Below, one piece after another: positions 9,393-19,494 of a stretch of 64,000 nt of DNA. The stretch comes from Roseibium polysiphoniae (lineage in GTDB: Bacteria > Pseudomonadota > Alphaproteobacteria > Rhizobiales > Stappiaceae): NCBI RefSeq assembly GCF_014842925.1, contig NZ_JACYXJ010000002.1, forward strand, positions 372,001 through 436,000. The letters run 5' to 3'. The stretch's first letter is position 1, and each line of letters starts with the position of its first letter. A program made the position numbers and the translations under genes. The notes under the pieces are model-generated. The model saw only the letters and a program-made list of their open reading frames with translations, had not been told where the DNA came from and made no database searches.

Positions 9393-10892
9393 ATGGCGCA
9401 TGCAAGCGTGCTTTTGACGTCGGCGCAGATGGGGCAGGCCGACAACATGACCATCGCTTCGGGCACGCGGGGGATCACTCTCATGGAGAGAGCCGGCGAC
9501 CATGTCGCGCGGGTGGCCTCAGAGATGTGCTCATCTCAGGGACGTATCGCAATTGTCTGTGGTCCGGGCAGCAACGGCGGCGATGGATTTGTTGCTGCGC
9601 GCCATCTGCATCAGGCCGGACATGCGGTTGATGTCCTGCTTCTGAAGGACCCAGCGGGCTTGAAGGGCGACGCGGCGATCGCTTTTGGCCAGATGGGTCT
9701 GCCAAGCCAGATCGTTGAGCCCGCTGAACTTAAAGAGAATCTGTCAGGCTGCGATCTGATCATCGATGCGCTTTTCGGGGCAGGGCTGGACCGACCCTTG
9801 GAGGGCAACGCCGCAGCATTCGCTGATACCATCAACAAAAGCGGTGTTCCGGTTCTGGCAGTCGATCTTGCGTCCGGCGTGAACGGGTCGACAGGTGAGG
9901 CGGAGGGTGCTGCCGTTCAAGCTGTGCGAAGCGTCACTTTCTTTCGATGCAAGCCGGGTCACTACCTGCTGCCCGGCCGGGATCTGTGTGGCGATGTCTC
10001 CTGTGTCGATATCGGCATCCCGGAAAGTGTCCTGCACGAAATCGGACCGCAGACTTTTGTCAATGAACCAACTCTGTGGCGGGACGCCTGGACGGTTCCA
10101 GGCAGGGCGGGGCATAAATACGATCGCGGCCACGCCGTGGTCTTCAGTGGGCCCATGTCCTCCACCGGTGCCGCGCGTCTTGCTGCGGGCGCTTGTCTCA
10201 GGGCGGGAGCCGGGCTTGTTACACTTGCCTCGCCACCCTCGGCCATGATGGTCAACGCCAGCCATCTGACGGCGGTCATGTTGAGATCGGTCGAGGGGCT
10301 TGAGGGGATCTCCGATTTGCTGGCCGACAAGCGCCTGAATTCCCTGCTGATTGGTCCTGGCTATGGCGTCAGCGATGACACATCGGAAGCTGTTTCTGTC
10401 CTTCTGAATTCCGAGTGCGCGATTGTCCTGGATGCCGATGCGCTGACGAGTCACCAAAATGCGCCTGAGGCGCTTTTCACGCAGATCAAGGGGCGTAAAG
10501 CACCTGTCGTTTTGACGCCTCACGATGGCGAATTTGTCCGACTGTTTCCCGATCTTGTTGCGCTAGACAAACTGGCACGCGCCCGCGGCGCTGCGGCACG
10601 CTCAGGGGCGATTGTCCTTTTGAAAGGCGCGGACACGGTGATTGCGAGCCCGGATGGCAGGGCGGCCATCAATTCCAATGCGCCGCCCTGGTTGGCGACG
10701 GCGGGGTCCGGCGATGTGCTTGCCGGTATCATCTGCGGGCTGCTTGCACAAAAGATGCCGGCCTTTGAAGCGGCGGCCATGGCGGCCTGGCTTCATGGGG
10801 CTGCAGGGGTTGAGGCTGGTGCCGGCCTGATTGCGGAAGACCTTGCGCCGGCTATGCGTCCGGTGATCGCTAGACTTGTGGAAAAGCCCTGA
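9393..10892 (+). CDS. nnr: Bifunctional NAD(P)H-hydrate repair enzyme (epimerase/dehydratase)
   Basis: Repairs damaged NAD(P)HX. The N-terminal YjeF_N half epimerises R- and S-hydrates, and the C-terminal ribokinase-like half dehydrates the S form using ADP. The 499-residue product has the epimerase segments CGPGSNGGDGF and DALFGAGLDRPL, then a linker near residue 215. The dehydratase half includes LTPHDGEF and the nucleotide/anion-hole motif GSGDVLAG (438-445). The start MAHASVLL is preferred because GGTGAG lies 6 nt upstream; in-frame starts up to 23 codons earlier exist. It is transcribed away from glnBA and followed by tRNA-Leu. Confidence 0.92.
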   Translation: MAHASVLLTSAQMGQADNMTIASGTRGITLMERAGDHVARVASEMCSSQGRIAIVCGPGSNGGDGFVAARHLHQAGHAVDVLLLKDPAGLKGDAAIAFGQMGLPSQIVEPAELKENLSGCDLIIDALFGAGLDRPLEGNAAAFADTINKSGVPVLAVDLASGVNGSTGEAEGAAVQAVRSVTFFRCKPGHYLLPGRDLCGDVSCVDIGIPESVLHEIGPQTFVNEPTLWRDAWTVPGRAGHKYDRGHAVVFSGPMSSTGAARLAAGACLRAGAGLVTLASPPSAMMVNASHLTAVMLRSVEGLEGISDLLADKRLNSLLIGPGYGVSDDTSEAVSVLLNSECAIVLDADALTSHQNAPEALFTQIKGRKAPVVLTPHDGEFVRLFPDLVALDKLARARGAAARSGAIVLLKGADTVIASPDGRAAINSNAPPWLATAGSGDVLAGIICGLLAQKMPAFEAAAMAAWLHGAAGVEAGAGLIAEDLAPAMRPVIARLVEKP

Positions 10893-10922
10893 TGCGAGGA
10901 GCGACCAACGCATCATTTTTCC

Positions 10923-10952
10923 TTGTGGTGTTTTGAAACACGGTGCTATAGA
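10923..10952 (+). promoter_or_regulatory. Candidate promoter of tRNA-Leu
   Basis: A -35-like TTGTGG and a -10-like TATAGA are separated by 18 bp. The predicted start would be about 27 nt before the mature tRNA 5' end. Confidence 0.4.
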
Positions 10953-10985
10953 GGCCCCGCTCTGGCGCCAGGCATATGGCGCCCC

Positions 10986-11070
<85 letters not shown>

Positions 11071-11084
11071 ATAATCAAAACAAT

Positions 11085-11597
11085 TCAATTTGGTAAATTA
11101 TAAACTGCGCGAATTGACCAAATTAGGCCAATCGCGAAGAGAAAAAGTGCTGATAGATAGAGAATCTGGGCTGACTTGCTCGCCCTGCTTACAGTGTCAG
11201 GTGTAAGAGACCGCTTTTGCAGAGTTGAGATTTGGTTAGGTAGGCCTTCCATCATTTTACGTTCATCATATGTCAGGCCGCCCTCGCTTTCTTGAGTATG
11301 AGAAATGTCATGCACGGAGATGTAAAACTTAGCCATTGCATCCCGTTGTTCTGAATTTCGAATATTATCATTCAATGCCCAGATAATAATATGGGCGCAA
11401 AATGCAGACGCTAAACCGAGGGTGAATGCGATTACTGGTTCAATTGGTATCACTGCCTCTGTATTGCTGAATAAATCGACTGTAGTGGCTATGGCGATAG
11501 AAAGTGCCGCCCCGTTTGCTGTAAGTGCTGGGGCTGTGTAGTCCCTTATGTAAGATTTTGATTTATCGAAGAATACTCGGTCTTTAGATCTAATCAT
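11085..11597 (-). CDS. Orphan membrane protein, AT-rich, beside tRNA-Leu
   Basis: The 170-residue product is not one I recognise. It has a basic N-terminus, two hydrophobic spans at about residues 24-43 and 48-73, a polar helical middle of about 65 residues, and a third span near 144-163 (LYLSALFLFAIGLIWSI). An AAAGGTAG Shine-Dalgarno sits 5 nt before the ATG, so it looks like a real gene. Base use is clearly more AT-rich than its neighbours, with frequent TTA/ATA-type codons, and it ends 15 nt from the tRNA-Leu 3' end on the opposite strand. This suggests horizontal acquisition at a tRNA locus. No integrase or duplicated tRNA end is visible. Confidence 0.65.
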   Translation of the reverse strand: MIRSKDRVFFDKSKSYIRDYTAPALTANGAALSIAIATTVDLFSNTEAVIPIEPVIAFTLGLASAFCAHIIIWALNDNIRNSEQRDAMAKFYISVHDISHTQESEGGLTYDERKMMEGLPNQISTLQKRSLTPDTVSRASKSAQILYLSALFLFAIGLIWSIRAVYNLPN

Positions 11598-11923
11598 TTT
11601 TCTACCTTTAAATCTGTCTTTTCTATCGTTTCAATAGGGTCGAATCTCTTGCCTCGTTGGCGTCGTTCCTTACCTCGTTTGGGCTGATTGTGTCGTTTCC
11701 AATGACACGTGCGAGCAAGTTTGATTTAGCCTACAATCTGGCTCTCCTCTTGACACTTCCAAGGGGAGCCTTTATCGCGCTCCCATCGTGCGCCTTCGAG
11801 TGTCTTGAAGGTGCGGCAATGCCTGTTTGGTCGCCGCCTCAGGGTGGCGCCGGGCATCGCCAGATCGTCATTTACAACAAGTATCCGGAACGGATCGTTC
11901 CAGACCGAGGACGAAACAAACCC
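11598..11923. other. Intergenic region upstream of tig
   Basis: 326 nt. The first 150 nt remain AT-rich like the orphan gene and contain a short dyad (GTGTC...GACAC, 11692-11710). The rest holds the likely tig promoter (11750-11778) and a leader of about 140 nt. The tig frame is open through much of this stretch, but its translation is not trigger-factor-like and I do not call it coding. Confidence 0.5.
11750..11778 (+). promoter_or_regulatory. Candidate promoter of tig
   Basis: CTTGACA gives a perfect -35 TTGACA, followed at 17 bp by the weaker -10 TATCGC. The predicted start lies about 140 nt before the tig ATG. Confidence 0.45.
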
Positions 11924-13273
11924 ATGCAGGTTACCGAAACCCTCTCCGAGGGCCTCAAGCGAGAGCTGAAAATCGAAATTCCGGCCGGTGATCTGGCTTC
12001 CAAGCTCGATGCTTATATGGAAGACATGAAGGGCAAGGCGCAGATCAAGGGCTTTCGTCCGGGCAAAGTGCCGGTTGCGCATCTGAAAAAGATGTACGGC
12101 CGCCAGGCCATGGCAGAAATCCTCTCCAACACGATCCAGGAAAGCAGCCAGTCGGTGCTTGAGGAACGCTCGGAGCGCCCGGCGCTGACACCAGCGATCG
12201 ATCTTCCTGATGAAGAAGCCGAAGCGATCCTGGCCGGTACGGCCGATCTGTCTTTCGCCATGAAATACGACGTTCTGCCTGAATTCGAGATCGTTGATTT
12301 CAAGGGCATCGAAATCGAGCGCCCTGTTGTCGACATCGCCGAGAGCGAAGTTGACGAGCAGATCGCCGAGATCGCCAAGAACAACGCGCCGTTCGACACC
12401 AAGGAAGGTGCAGCGGAAAGCGGTGATCGTGTCACGATGTCTTACCTCGGCAAGATCGACGGTGAGCCTTTTGAGGGCGGTGCGGACGAGAACGGTCAGC
12501 TTGTACTCGGTTCGGGCCAGTTTATCCCGGGCTTCGAAGATCAGCTGATCGGCCTGAAGGCTGGTGACGAGAAAGTTGTCGAAGTAAGCTTCCCGGAAGA
12601 GTACCAGGCAGCGCACCTGGCCGGCAAAGCGGCGACCTTCGACGTTGTCGTCAAGGAAGTTGCAGCTCCCGGTGAAGCCACGATCGATGATGAGTTCGCC
12701 AAGAACCTTGGCCTCGAATCTCTCGATAAGCTCAAGGAAATCGTTCGCGGCCAGATCGAAGGCCAGTTTGGCCAGATGACCCGCCAGCGTGTGAAGCGTC
12801 AGCTTCTCGACGCTCTGGACGAGCACTATTCCTTTGACCTGCCTGAAGGTCTGTTGAACTCCGAGTTCGATGCGGTCTGGAATCAGGTCGAAGAGGACAT
12901 GAAGCGCAACGAAAAGACTTTCGAAGACGAAGACACGACGGAAGAAGAAGCGAAGGCGGACTATCGCAAGATCGCTGAACGCCGTGTGCGCCTCGGCCTC
13001 GTTCTGTCGGAAATCGGCGAAAAGAACGAGATCCAGGTTTCCGACGAGGAAATGCAGCGTGCGCTTTATGACCGCGTTCGCCAGTTCCCGGGTCAGGAAC
13101 AGCAGGTGTTCGAGTTCTACAAGAACAACCAGCAGGCCCTCGCTTCGCTGCGTGCGCCGATCTACGAAGAAAAAGTCGTCGACTACATGCTCGAGCTCGC
13201 CAACGTGACGGACAAGACCGTCACCAAGGAAGAGCTGGAGACGCTTGTGGCAGAGGATGAGGAAGACGCCTAA
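11924..13273 (+). CDS. tig: Trigger factor
   Basis: A ribosome-associated chaperone and peptidyl-prolyl isomerase that meets nascent chains at the exit tunnel. The 449-residue product has the N-terminal ribosome-binding domain with the signature loop KGFRPGKVP (GFRxGxxP). A central FKBP-type PPIase domain follows (DRVTMSYLGKIDGEPFEGG, and the GSGQFIPGFEDQL segment). The C-terminal helical arms end in an acidic tail (VAEDEEDA). The start MQVTETLSEG matches the family; the frame extends 89 codons upstream without homology. clpP and clpX follow, the standard proteostasis order. Confidence 0.96.
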   Translation: MQVTETLSEGLKRELKIEIPAGDLASKLDAYMEDMKGKAQIKGFRPGKVPVAHLKKMYGRQAMAEILSNTIQESSQSVLEERSERPALTPAIDLPDEEAEAILAGTADLSFAMKYDVLPEFEIVDFKGIEIERPVVDIAESEVDEQIAEIAKNNAPFDTKEGAAESGDRVTMSYLGKIDGEPFEGGADENGQLVLGSGQFIPGFEDQLIGLKAGDEKVVEVSFPEEYQAAHLAGKAATFDVVVKEVAAPGEATIDDEFAKNLGLESLDKLKEIVRGQIEGQFGQMTRQRVKRQLLDALDEHYSFDLPEGLLNSEFDAVWNQVEEDMKRNEKTFEDEDTTEEEAKADYRKIAERRVRLGLVLSEIGEKNEIQVSDEEMQRALYDRVRQFPGQEQQVFEFYKNNQQALASLRAPIYEEKVVDYMLELANVTDKTVTKEELETLVAEDEEDA

Positions 13274-13356
13274 GCGTTTTCCCGCTGAAAATCAGCGGAT
13301 GCGGTCCGGCTTTAACCTTGCCTTCACGCCGCATCTGCGATGACTTTGCGAACAGG

Positions 13357-13390
13357 GCGACATCCCCTATGTATGGGGTGTCGCTTTTTT
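13357..13390 (+). terminator. Intrinsic terminator of tig
   Basis: A stem formed by GCGACA(T)CCCC and GGGGTGTCGC with one bulged T is followed by a six-T run, 85-120 nt after the tig stop. Confidence 0.75.
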
Positions 13391-13484
13391 CGAGTCAGGC
13401 CCCATATTCGTTCCGACGTTAACGTGGCCTGTGTCTGACCGTGTTGCTCCGGCGCACGGCCGTCTCAAAGCATATGGATGAGGT

Positions 13485-14120
13485 ATGAAGGATCCTGTCG
13501 ATATCTACATGAACACACTCGTTCCGATGGTCGTCGAGCAGACGAACCGCGGCGAGCGGGCCTTCGATATCTTCTCGCGTCTCCTCAAGGAGCGGATTAT
13601 CTTCCTGACCGGACCGGTGGAAGATCACATGGCGACCCTGATCAGCGCTCAGTTGCTGTTCCTGGAAGCGGAAAATCCGTCCAAGGAAATTGCGATCTAC
13701 ATCAATTCGCCTGGTGGTCTCGTGACCTCAGGCCTTGCGATCTATGACACGATGCAGTTCATCCGTCCGGCCGTCTCGACCCTGTGTATCGGTCAGGCCG
13801 CGTCGATGGGCTCGCTTCTTCTGGCCGCTGGCGAGAAAGACATGCGTTTTTCTCTGCCAAACGCCCGTGTGATGGTTCACCAGCCGTCAGGCGGTTTCCG
13901 CGGACAGGCAGCTGATATCATGCTGCATGCCCAGGAAATCCTGAAGATGAAGCGTCGTCTCAACGAGATCTACGTCAAGCACACCGGTCAGAGTTTGGAT
14001 GCGGTCGAAGAAGCGCTCGAGCGCGACAACTTCATGACCGCCGAAAGAGCTCAGGAATTCGGGATCATTGACAATGTGATTTCCGATCGTGCGAGCCTGT
14101 CGGGTGAGACCACAAGCTGA
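13485..14120 (+). CDS. clpP: ATP-dependent Clp protease proteolytic subunit
   Basis: The serine peptidase of the ClpXP/ClpAP machines, forming two stacked heptameric rings. The 211-residue product has the catalytic triad Ser107 (GQAASMGS), His132 (MVHQPSGG) and Asp181 (ERDNFM), and the head-domain segment INSPGG. Its partner ClpX is encoded 241 nt downstream. In alphaproteobacteria ClpXP degrades cell-cycle and stress regulators; that role here is inference from the family. Confidence 0.97.
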   Translation: MKDPVDIYMNTLVPMVVEQTNRGERAFDIFSRLLKERIIFLTGPVEDHMATLISAQLLFLEAENPSKEIAIYINSPGGLVTSGLAIYDTMQFIRPAVSTLCIGQAASMGSLLLAAGEKDMRFSLPNARVMVHQPSGGFRGQAADIMLHAQEILKMKRRLNEIYVKHTGQSLDAVEEALERDNFMTAERAQEFGIIDNVISDRASLSGETTS

Positions 14121-14130
14121 CAAAACAATC

Positions 14131-14159
14131 GTCCACCGGTCGCGAATTGACCGGTGGAC
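14131..14159 (+). terminator. Hairpin after clpP
   Basis: A perfect 11-bp inverted repeat (GTCCACCGGTC and GACCGGTGGAC) with a 7-nt loop begins 11 nt after the clpP stop. Only a short T-poor tail follows, so it may be a weak terminator or a 3'-end stabiliser. Confidence 0.6.
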
Positions 14160-14361
14160 CGGCATTTAATGCCCCTAGATATGGTCGTTTTCCGGCTTCG
14201 CCTTAAACCTATGTTGATTTTTAAGGGTGAAGCATGGTCACATCAGAGGCTTTAGAGAGTAAAGTCGGTCCTAGGCGGCACAATCGAGCCACTTGCCTTA
14301 ATTTGGCTCGATCTTGACAGATAAGGGGGGACTTCCTCCCAGAGAACGCGGGGTTGAATAA

Positions 14362-15627
14362 ATGACCAAGGCCAGCGGCAGCGACTCCAAGAACACGCTC
14401 TACTGCTCCTTCTGCGGTAAGAGCCAGCATGAAGTGCGCAAGCTGATCGCCGGCCCGACTGTTTTCATTTGCGATGAATGTGTCGAGCTGTGCATGGACA
14501 TCATACGTGAGGAAAACAAGTCCTCGCTGGTGAAGTCCCAAGATGGAATCCCAACACCTCAGGAAATTCGCAACGTGCTGGATGACTATGTCATTGGTCA
14601 GGGAAGTGCGAAGAAGGTTCTGTCGGTTGCGGTCCACAATCACTACAAACGCCTGAATCACGCTTCCAAGAGCAATGACGTGGAACTGGCAAAGTCCAAT
14701 ATCCTGCTGGTCGGTCCGACCGGTTGCGGTAAGACATTGCTGGCACAAACGCTCGCGCGGATTCTCGACGTGCCGTTTACGATGGCCGATGCCACCACGC
14801 TGACCGAAGCCGGTTATGTGGGTGAAGACGTCGAAAACATCATCTTGAAGCTGCTTCAGTCCGCCGACTATAACGTCGAGCGCGCTCAGCGCGGCATTGT
14901 CTACATCGATGAAGTGGACAAGATCAGCCGCAAGTCGGACAATCCGTCGATCACACGCGATGTGTCGGGCGAGGGGGTTCAGCAGGCTCTTCTGAAGATC
15001 ATGGAAGGCACTGTGGCTTCGGTTCCGCCCCAGGGTGGCCGCAAGCATCCGCAGCAGGAGTTCCTGCAGGTGGACACGACCAACATCCTGTTCATTTGCG
15101 GTGGCGCCTTTGCCGGCCTCGACAAGATCATCTCAGATCGTGGCACCCAGTCGTCAATCGGCTTCAAGGCCCAGGTTCACGCGCCAGAAGATCGCAAGAT
15201 CGGCGAGCTGTTCTCGGTGCTTGAGCCTGAAGATCTGCTGAAGTTCGGTCTGATCCCGGAATTCGTTGGCCGTTTGCCGGTCATCGCAACTCTGGAAGAT
15301 CTGGACGAAGATGCTCTGATCACGATCCTGACCGAACCGAAGAATGCGCTGGTCAAACAGTACCAGCGTCTGTTCGAGATGGAGACGGTCGAGCTGACGT
15401 TCCACGACGATGCGTTGATGGCGATTGCCTGCAAGGCGATTGAGCGCAAGACCGGCGCACGTGGTCTTCGGTCTATCCTTGAGGTCATCTTGCTCGACAC
15501 CATGTACGAGCTGCCTGGCCTGAAGGGCGTGAAGGAAGTCGTGATTTCGGCGGAAGTGGTGAAAGGCGAGGCACGCCCGCTTTACATCTACGAAGACCGC
15601 GAAGAATCTTCGGCGACCAGCGCCTGA
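14362..15627 (+). CDS. clpX: ATP-dependent Clp protease ATP-binding subunit
   Basis: The AAA+ unfoldase that selects substrates and feeds them to ClpP. The 421-residue product has an N-terminal zinc-binding domain with Cys15, Cys18, Cys37 and Cys40, Walker A GPTGCGKT near residue 117, Walker B VYIDEVDK, the pore-loop segment around [10 protein letters not shown] and a C-terminal small domain. The ClpP-contacting loop with the IGF-type motif appears as IGFKAQ. It sits alone between the clpP hairpin and its own strong terminator, followed by lon. Confidence 0.97.
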   Translation: MTKASGSDSKNTLYCSFCGKSQHEVRKLIAGPTVFICDECVELCMDIIREENKSSLVKSQDGIPTPQEIRNVLDDYVIGQGSAKKVLSVAVHNHYKRLNHASKSNDVELAKSNILLVGPTGCGKTLLAQTLARILDVPFTMADATTLTEAGYVGEDVENIILKLLQSADYNVERAQRGIVYIDEVDKISRKSDNPSITRDVSGEGVQQALLKIMEGTVASVPPQGGRKHPQQEFLQVDTTNILFICGGAFAGLDKIISDRGTQSSIGFKAQVHAPEDRKIGELFSVLEPEDLLKFGLIPEFVGRLPVIATLEDLDEDALITILTEPKNALVKQYQRLFEMETVELTFHDDALMAIACKAIERKTGARGLRSILEVILLDTMYELPGLKGVKEVVISAEVVKGEARPLYIYEDREESSATSA

Positions 15628-15955
15628 CGCTGACGGTCCAAGTCAGTCGTTCTGATTGGAAAATGCCGCCTTTCCGGGCGGCATTTTTTGTGAATATGTG
15701 CTGGAAAACAGCAGTTTTCCACCGTCTAGCAAGCCTCATGGAAGCTTTGGTGGTCAAGTTCCCCCACTGCCTTGACACTGAGGGGGCAGGTGTCCACCTA
15801 ATAGGACAACACTACGGCGAAGCAGCCCGGTTGCATGCCCATCAGGGGTGCGTCGGTCTGGCTCTGGCAGGCACCTCCCGTCTGTTGCCGTTTTTCAGTA
15901 CTTCGTACCGCCGATCAAGAACCGGGGGACGGAGTGCGCAGAGAAAGGAATGGAA
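15628..15955. other. clpX-lon intergenic region
   Basis: 328 nt with the clpX terminator, a second short perfect hairpin (GGAAAAC-AGCA-GTTTTCC, 15703-15720), and a TTGACA at 15772-15777 that could be part of the lon promoter. The nearest -10-like CCTAAT lies 19 bp away, so the promoter assignment is weak. The lon frame is open from 15848 but is not Lon-like before 15956. Confidence 0.45.
15661..15689 (+). terminator. Intrinsic terminator of clpX
   Basis: A perfect 10-bp stem (AAATGCCGCC and GGCGGCATTT) with a 6-nt loop, running into a T6 tract. Confidence 0.9.
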
Positions 15956-18385
15956 ATGAGCGATACTGAAGTCCGCTCTTTTGAAGAAGACGGAAAAGCC
16001 GTCTATCCTGTGCTGCCCTTGCGCGACATTGTCGTGTTCCCACACATGATCGTGCCGCTCTTCGTCGGCCGCGAAAAATCCATTCGCGCCCTCGAAGAGG
16101 TAATGAGCACCGACAAGCACATCTTGCTTGCGACCCAGGTCAATGCTGCCGACGACGATCCTGATCCGGATCAGATTTATGAAGTCGGTACCCTGGCGAC
16201 CGTTCTTCAATTGCTCAAGCTGCCTGACAATACGGTCAAGGTCCTGGTCGAGGGCGGTGCGCGTGCGCGTATCGACGGCTATACAGACCGCAGCGACTAC
16301 TACGAGGCCAGCGCGGAAGTGCTGCCTGAGCGCGATGGCGAGAACATCGAGGTCGAGGCCCTTGCCCGGTCCGTGATTGCCGAGTTCGAGAACTATGTGA
16401 AGCTGAACAAGAAGGTTTCACCGGAAGTTCTGGGCGCGGTCAATCAGATCGAGGACTATTCCAAGCTTGCCGATACGATCGCGTCGCACCTTGCAATCAA
16501 GATCCCGGAAAAGCAGGAAATCCTGGCGATTGTTTCCGTTGCCGAACGCCTCGAGCGCGTTCTTGGCATGATGGAAAGCGAGATTTCCGTCCTGCAGGTC
16601 GAAAAGCGCATCCGTTCGCGGGTCAAGCGCCAGATGGAAAAGACCCAGCGCGAATATTATCTGAATGAGCAGATGAAGGCCATTCAGAAGGAGCTTGGCG
16701 ACAGCGAAGACGGCCGCGACGAGATCGCGGAACTTGAGGAAAAGATCAAGAAGACCAAGCTGTCCAAGGAAGGCCGCGAGCGTGCGGCTGCCGAGGTCAA
16801 GAAACTCAAGCAGATGAGCCCGATGTCTGCCGAGGCGACTGTTGTTCGCAACTACCTCGATTGGTTGGTCGGCATTCCGTGGGGCAAGAAGAGTAAGGTC
16901 AAGCACGACCTGACTCTGGCTGAAGAGGTGCTCGACACGGATCACTACGGGCTTGAGAAGGTCAAGGAACGGATCATCGAGTATCTTGCGGTGCAAAAGC
17001 GCGCCAACAAGCTCAAGGGCCCGATCCTGTGTCTCGTCGGTCCTCCCGGCGTCGGCAAGACCTCGCTTGGCAAATCGATTGCCAAGGCGACCGGTCGTGA
17101 GTTCATCCGCATGTCACTGGGCGGTGTCCGTGATGAGGCTGAAATCCGTGGTCACCGGAGAACCTATATCGGCTCCATGCCGGGCAAGGTTATCCAGTCG
17201 ATGAAAAAGGCCAAGAAGTCCAATCCGCTGTTCTTGCTCGACGAGATCGACAAGATGGGCATGGACTTCCGCGGCGATCCGTCTTCGGCCCTTCTCGAAG
17301 TGCTCGATCCGGAGCAGAACAGCTCCTTCATGGATCACTACCTTGAGATCGAATACGATCTTTCGGATGTGATGTTCGTGACGACGGCCAATACGCTGAA
17401 CATTCCTGCGCCCTTGATGGACCGTATGGAAGTGATCCGCATTGCTGGCTACACGGAAGACGAGAAGGTAGAGATCTGCCGCCGCCATCTGATCTTTAAG
17501 GCGGAAAAGGACCACGGTCTGCGCGAGGGTGAGTTCTCGATCGAAGATGAAGCGCTGCGCTTCGTGATCCGTCGCTACACCCGCGAAGCCGGTGTGCGTA
17601 ACCTTGAGCGTGAAATGGCGACGCTGGCGCGTAAGGCGGTCAAGGACATCCTGATGAGCGACAAGAAAACCATCACGGTGACGCCGGAGGTTGTCGAGGA
17701 ATATCTCGGTGTTCCGCGCTATCGCTATGGCGAGATGGAGAGCGAGGATCAGGTCGGTGTTGTCACAGGTCTTGCCTGGACCGAGGTTGGCGGTGAACTG
17801 CTGACCATCGAAGGTGTCATGATGCCGGGTAAAGGCAAGATGACCGTGACGGGCAACCTGCGCGACGTGATGAAGGAATCGATTTCCGCTGCGGCGTCCT
17901 ACGTTCGCTCGCGGGCTGTCGATTTCGGCATCGAGCCGCCGCTGTTCGACAAGCGTGACATCCACGTGCATGTGCCGGAAGGCGCAACACCGAAGGATGG
18001 TCCTTCTGCGGGTATCGGCATGGCGACTGCCGTGATCTCGACGTTGACGGGCATTCCGGTGCGCCGCGATGTTGCCATGACAGGTGAGATCACGTTGCGC
18101 GGCCGCATTCTGCCGATCGGCGGCTTGAAGGAGAAGCTGCTGGCTGCTCTGCGCGGCGGGATCAAGACAGTGATGATCCCCGAGGACAACGCCAAGGATC
18201 TGGCCGACATCCCCGATTCGGTGAAGAACTCGCTTGAGATCATTCCCGTGACGAGCATGGATGAGGTGCTCAAGACCGCACTTGAGCGCGTGCCGGAGCC
18301 CATCGAATGGGACGAGGCGAGCGCCGAAGAGGCTGCGAAAGCTGCCCGCAAGGACGGTGATTCGGCCGGTGTTGTTGCGCACTGA
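15956..18385 (+). CDS. lon: ATP-dependent Lon protease
   Basis: A homohexameric AAA+ protease that degrades misfolded and regulatory proteins in the cytoplasm. The 809-residue product has the N-terminal substrate-binding domain ([13 protein letters not shown]), a helical middle, Walker [10 protein letters not shown] and Walker [12 protein letters not shown]. The peptidase domain carries the Ser-Lys dyad, Ser684 in DGPSAGIGM and Lys725 in GGLKEK. Two ATGs lie two codons apart; AAAGGA is spaced 6 nt from the second (MSDTEV), which is preferred. The alanine-rich tail is lineage-variable. Confidence 0.97.
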   Translation: MSDTEVRSFEEDGKAVYPVLPLRDIVVFPHMIVPLFVGREKSIRALEEVMSTDKHILLATQVNAADDDPDPDQIYEVGTLATVLQLLKLPDNTVKVLVEGGARARIDGYTDRSDYYEASAEVLPERDGENIEVEALARSVIAEFENYVKLNKKVSPEVLGAVNQIEDYSKLADTIASHLAIKIPEKQEILAIVSVAERLERVLGMMESEISVLQVEKRIRSRVKRQMEKTQREYYLNEQMKAIQKELGDSEDGRDEIAELEEKIKKTKLSKEGRERAAAEVKKLKQMSPMSAEATVVRNYLDWLVGIPWGKKSKVKHDLTLAEEVLDTDHYGLEKVKERIIEYLAVQKRANKLKGPILCLVGPPGVGKTSLGKSIAKATGREFIRMSLGGVRDEAEIRGHRRTYIGSMPGKVIQSMKKAKKSNPLFLLDEIDKMGMDFRGDPSSALLEVLDPEQNSSFMDHYLEIEYDLSDVMFVTTANTLNIPAPLMDRMEVIRIAGYTEDEKVEICRRHLIFKAEKDHGLREGEFSIEDEALRFVIRRYTREAGVRNLEREMATLARKAVKDILMSDKKTITVTPEVVEEYLGVPRYRYGEMESEDQVGVVTGLAWTEVGGELLTIEGVMMPGKGKMTVTGNLRDVMKESISAAASYVRSRAVDFGIEPPLFDKRDIHVHVPEGATPKDGPSAGIGMATAVISTLTGIPVRRDVAMTGEITLRGRILPIGGLKEKLLAALRGGIKTVMIPEDNAKDLADIPDSVKNSLEIIPVTSMDEVLKTALERVPEPIEWDEASAEEAAKAARKDGDSAGVVAH

Positions 18386-18411
18386 TAACGCATTGTGCAT
18401 CGCATAAATCG

Positions 18412-18438
18412 AAAAGCCCCGGCTCTGCCGGGGCTTTT
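18412..18438 (+). terminator. Intrinsic terminator of lon
   Basis: A perfect 12-bp stem (AAAAGCCCCGGC and GCCGGGGCTTTT) with a 3-nt loop lies 27 nt after the lon stop. Confidence 0.92.
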
Positions 18439-18573
18439 CTTATGAATAAGCCCTGAAAATGGCGGTTTTCTGCGAATTAATGGCTTGCGTTTGGAACGTT
18501 TTCGCCCGATTTTCGCGCAACGGCGCTGACGAGAATCGTCGGCCAACCGCCGTTTCTTAGAAAGGTATCTGCT

Positions 18574-18849
18574 ATGAACAAGAACGATCTGATCGCAGCC
18601 GTCGCAGAAAAGACCGGCCTCACGAAGGCGCAGGCAGGCGAAGCTGTTGACGCAACTTTTGATGCTGTCACCGAAACTCTGAAGAGCGGTGACGAAGTTC
18701 GCATCATCGGTTTTGGCAACTTCACCGTTTCCGCACGTGCTGCTACCGAAGGCCGCAACCCGCGCACCGGTGAAACGATCCAGATCCCGGCGTCCAAGAC
18801 GCCTAAGTTCAAGGCCGGTAAAGGCCTGAAGGATGCCGTAAACTCCTAA
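18574..18849 (+). CDS. hup: DNA-binding protein HU
   Basis: A small histone-like protein that bends and compacts DNA as a dimer. The 91-residue product starts [15 protein letters not shown] and has the HU signature GFGNFTV and the DNA-clamping beta arm [13 protein letters not shown], ending in the conserved [14 protein letters not shown]. An AGAAAGG Shine-Dalgarno precedes the ATG. It follows lon, the usual order in proteobacteria, with its own terminator. Confidence 0.96.
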   Translation: MNKNDLIAAVAEKTGLTKAQAGEAVDATFDAVTETLKSGDEVRIIGFGNFTVSARAATEGRNPRTGETIQIPASKTPKFKAGKGLKDAVNS

Positions 18850-18876
18850 TCGGGTTTTCCTGGCGACTTCGCTATC

Positions 18877-18910
18877 AACCCCGCGCGCCTGACGGTGCGT
18901 GGGGTTTTTT
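18877..18910 (+). terminator. Intrinsic terminator of hup
   Basis: A GC-rich 12-bp stem (AACCCCGCGCGC with GTGCGTGGGGTT, including two G-T wobbles) is followed by T6. It may also serve the converging small gene. Confidence 0.85.
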
Positions 18911-18931
18911 GTGCCAAATGAGGGAGACGGC

Positions 18932-19129
18932 TTATCGCTTGTCCCGATTCTTTAAGGTCGAGATCAGGGACAGGATCAGCTCCAGAATGCCGAAGGCAAG
19001 GATCGCGCCGAAAGCAATGCTGGCATAGGTCTTGGTCGACATGTCAACTGGAATGCTGAAGATGAGAATGGCGATGCTGACTAGGGCGATCAGCAGGATT
19101 GCGGTGATGATCTTGTCGCGTCTCTTCAT
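18932..19129 (-). CDS. Small two-span membrane protein
   Basis: A 65-residue product with a basic start (MKRRDKI), two hydrophobic spans at about residues 8-27 and 35-57, and a basic tail KNRDKR. GGAG lies 8 nt before the ATG on the minus strand. I do not recognise a family. It converges on hup. It is probably a real gene because of its clear topology, Shine-Dalgarno and typical codon use. Function unknown. Confidence 0.6.
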   Translation of the reverse strand: MKRRDKIITAILLIALVSIAILIFSIPVDMSTKTYASIAFGAILAFGILELILSLISTLKNRDKR

Positions 19130-19356
19130 CTTGAAAGCTCCAGCAGGCGGCGTTGTGCGGTCCCTGAGCCACCATAGCGGGTTTCGGCTGGCACGATGCG
19201 ATCTACATCAATTCACGGCTGCAAAAGCCTCCTATGGCTTTTGAGCGCTGTCTGACCGATAGATGGACCCGTGGGGTGTTGGCGCGCCCATGGCATCTGC
19301 GGAGCGCGCATTCACATGCTGTTGTCCCGACTTGTTGATAACCGAAATAGTTGTTC

Positions 19357-19384
19357 TTGCAATGTGAGCGGAAACTGCATAAAA
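19357..19384 (+). promoter_or_regulatory. Candidate promoter of tRNA-Val
   Basis: TTGCAA and ATAAAA are separated by 16 bp, placing a start about 28 nt before the tRNA. A weak match, supported mainly by position. Confidence 0.35.
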
Positions 19385-19418
19385 GCCTCTCACCGAACGC
19401 GGACAAGCACCGCGTTGA

Positions 19419-19494
19419 GGGCGATTAGCTCAGTTGGTAGAGCGCCTCGTTTACACCGAGGATGTCGGGAGTTCGAGTCTCTCATCGCCCACCA
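19419..19494 (+). tRNA. tRNA-Val (anticodon UAC)
   Basis: Acceptor GGGCGAT pairs with ATCGCCC, followed by A and an encoded CCA. The anticodon stem CCTCG/CGAGG holds loop TTTACAC, anticodon TAC (reads GUA). D-arm AGCTCAGTTGGTAGAGC and T-loop GTTCGAGTC are canonical. 76 nt with CCA. Confidence 0.97.

Noticed and set aside
11657..11923. N-terminal extension of tig
   Set aside because: The frame is open for 89 codons before the trigger factor start, but it covers the predicted promoter and does not resemble any part of the family.
14314..14342. TTGACA upstream of clpX as its promoter
   Set aside because: The -35 is perfect, but no acceptable -10 lies at 16-19 bp (the region is CTTCCTCCC).
17114..18400. 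428-codon minus-strand ORF
   Set aside because: Antisense to lon; His/Arg-rich shadow frame.
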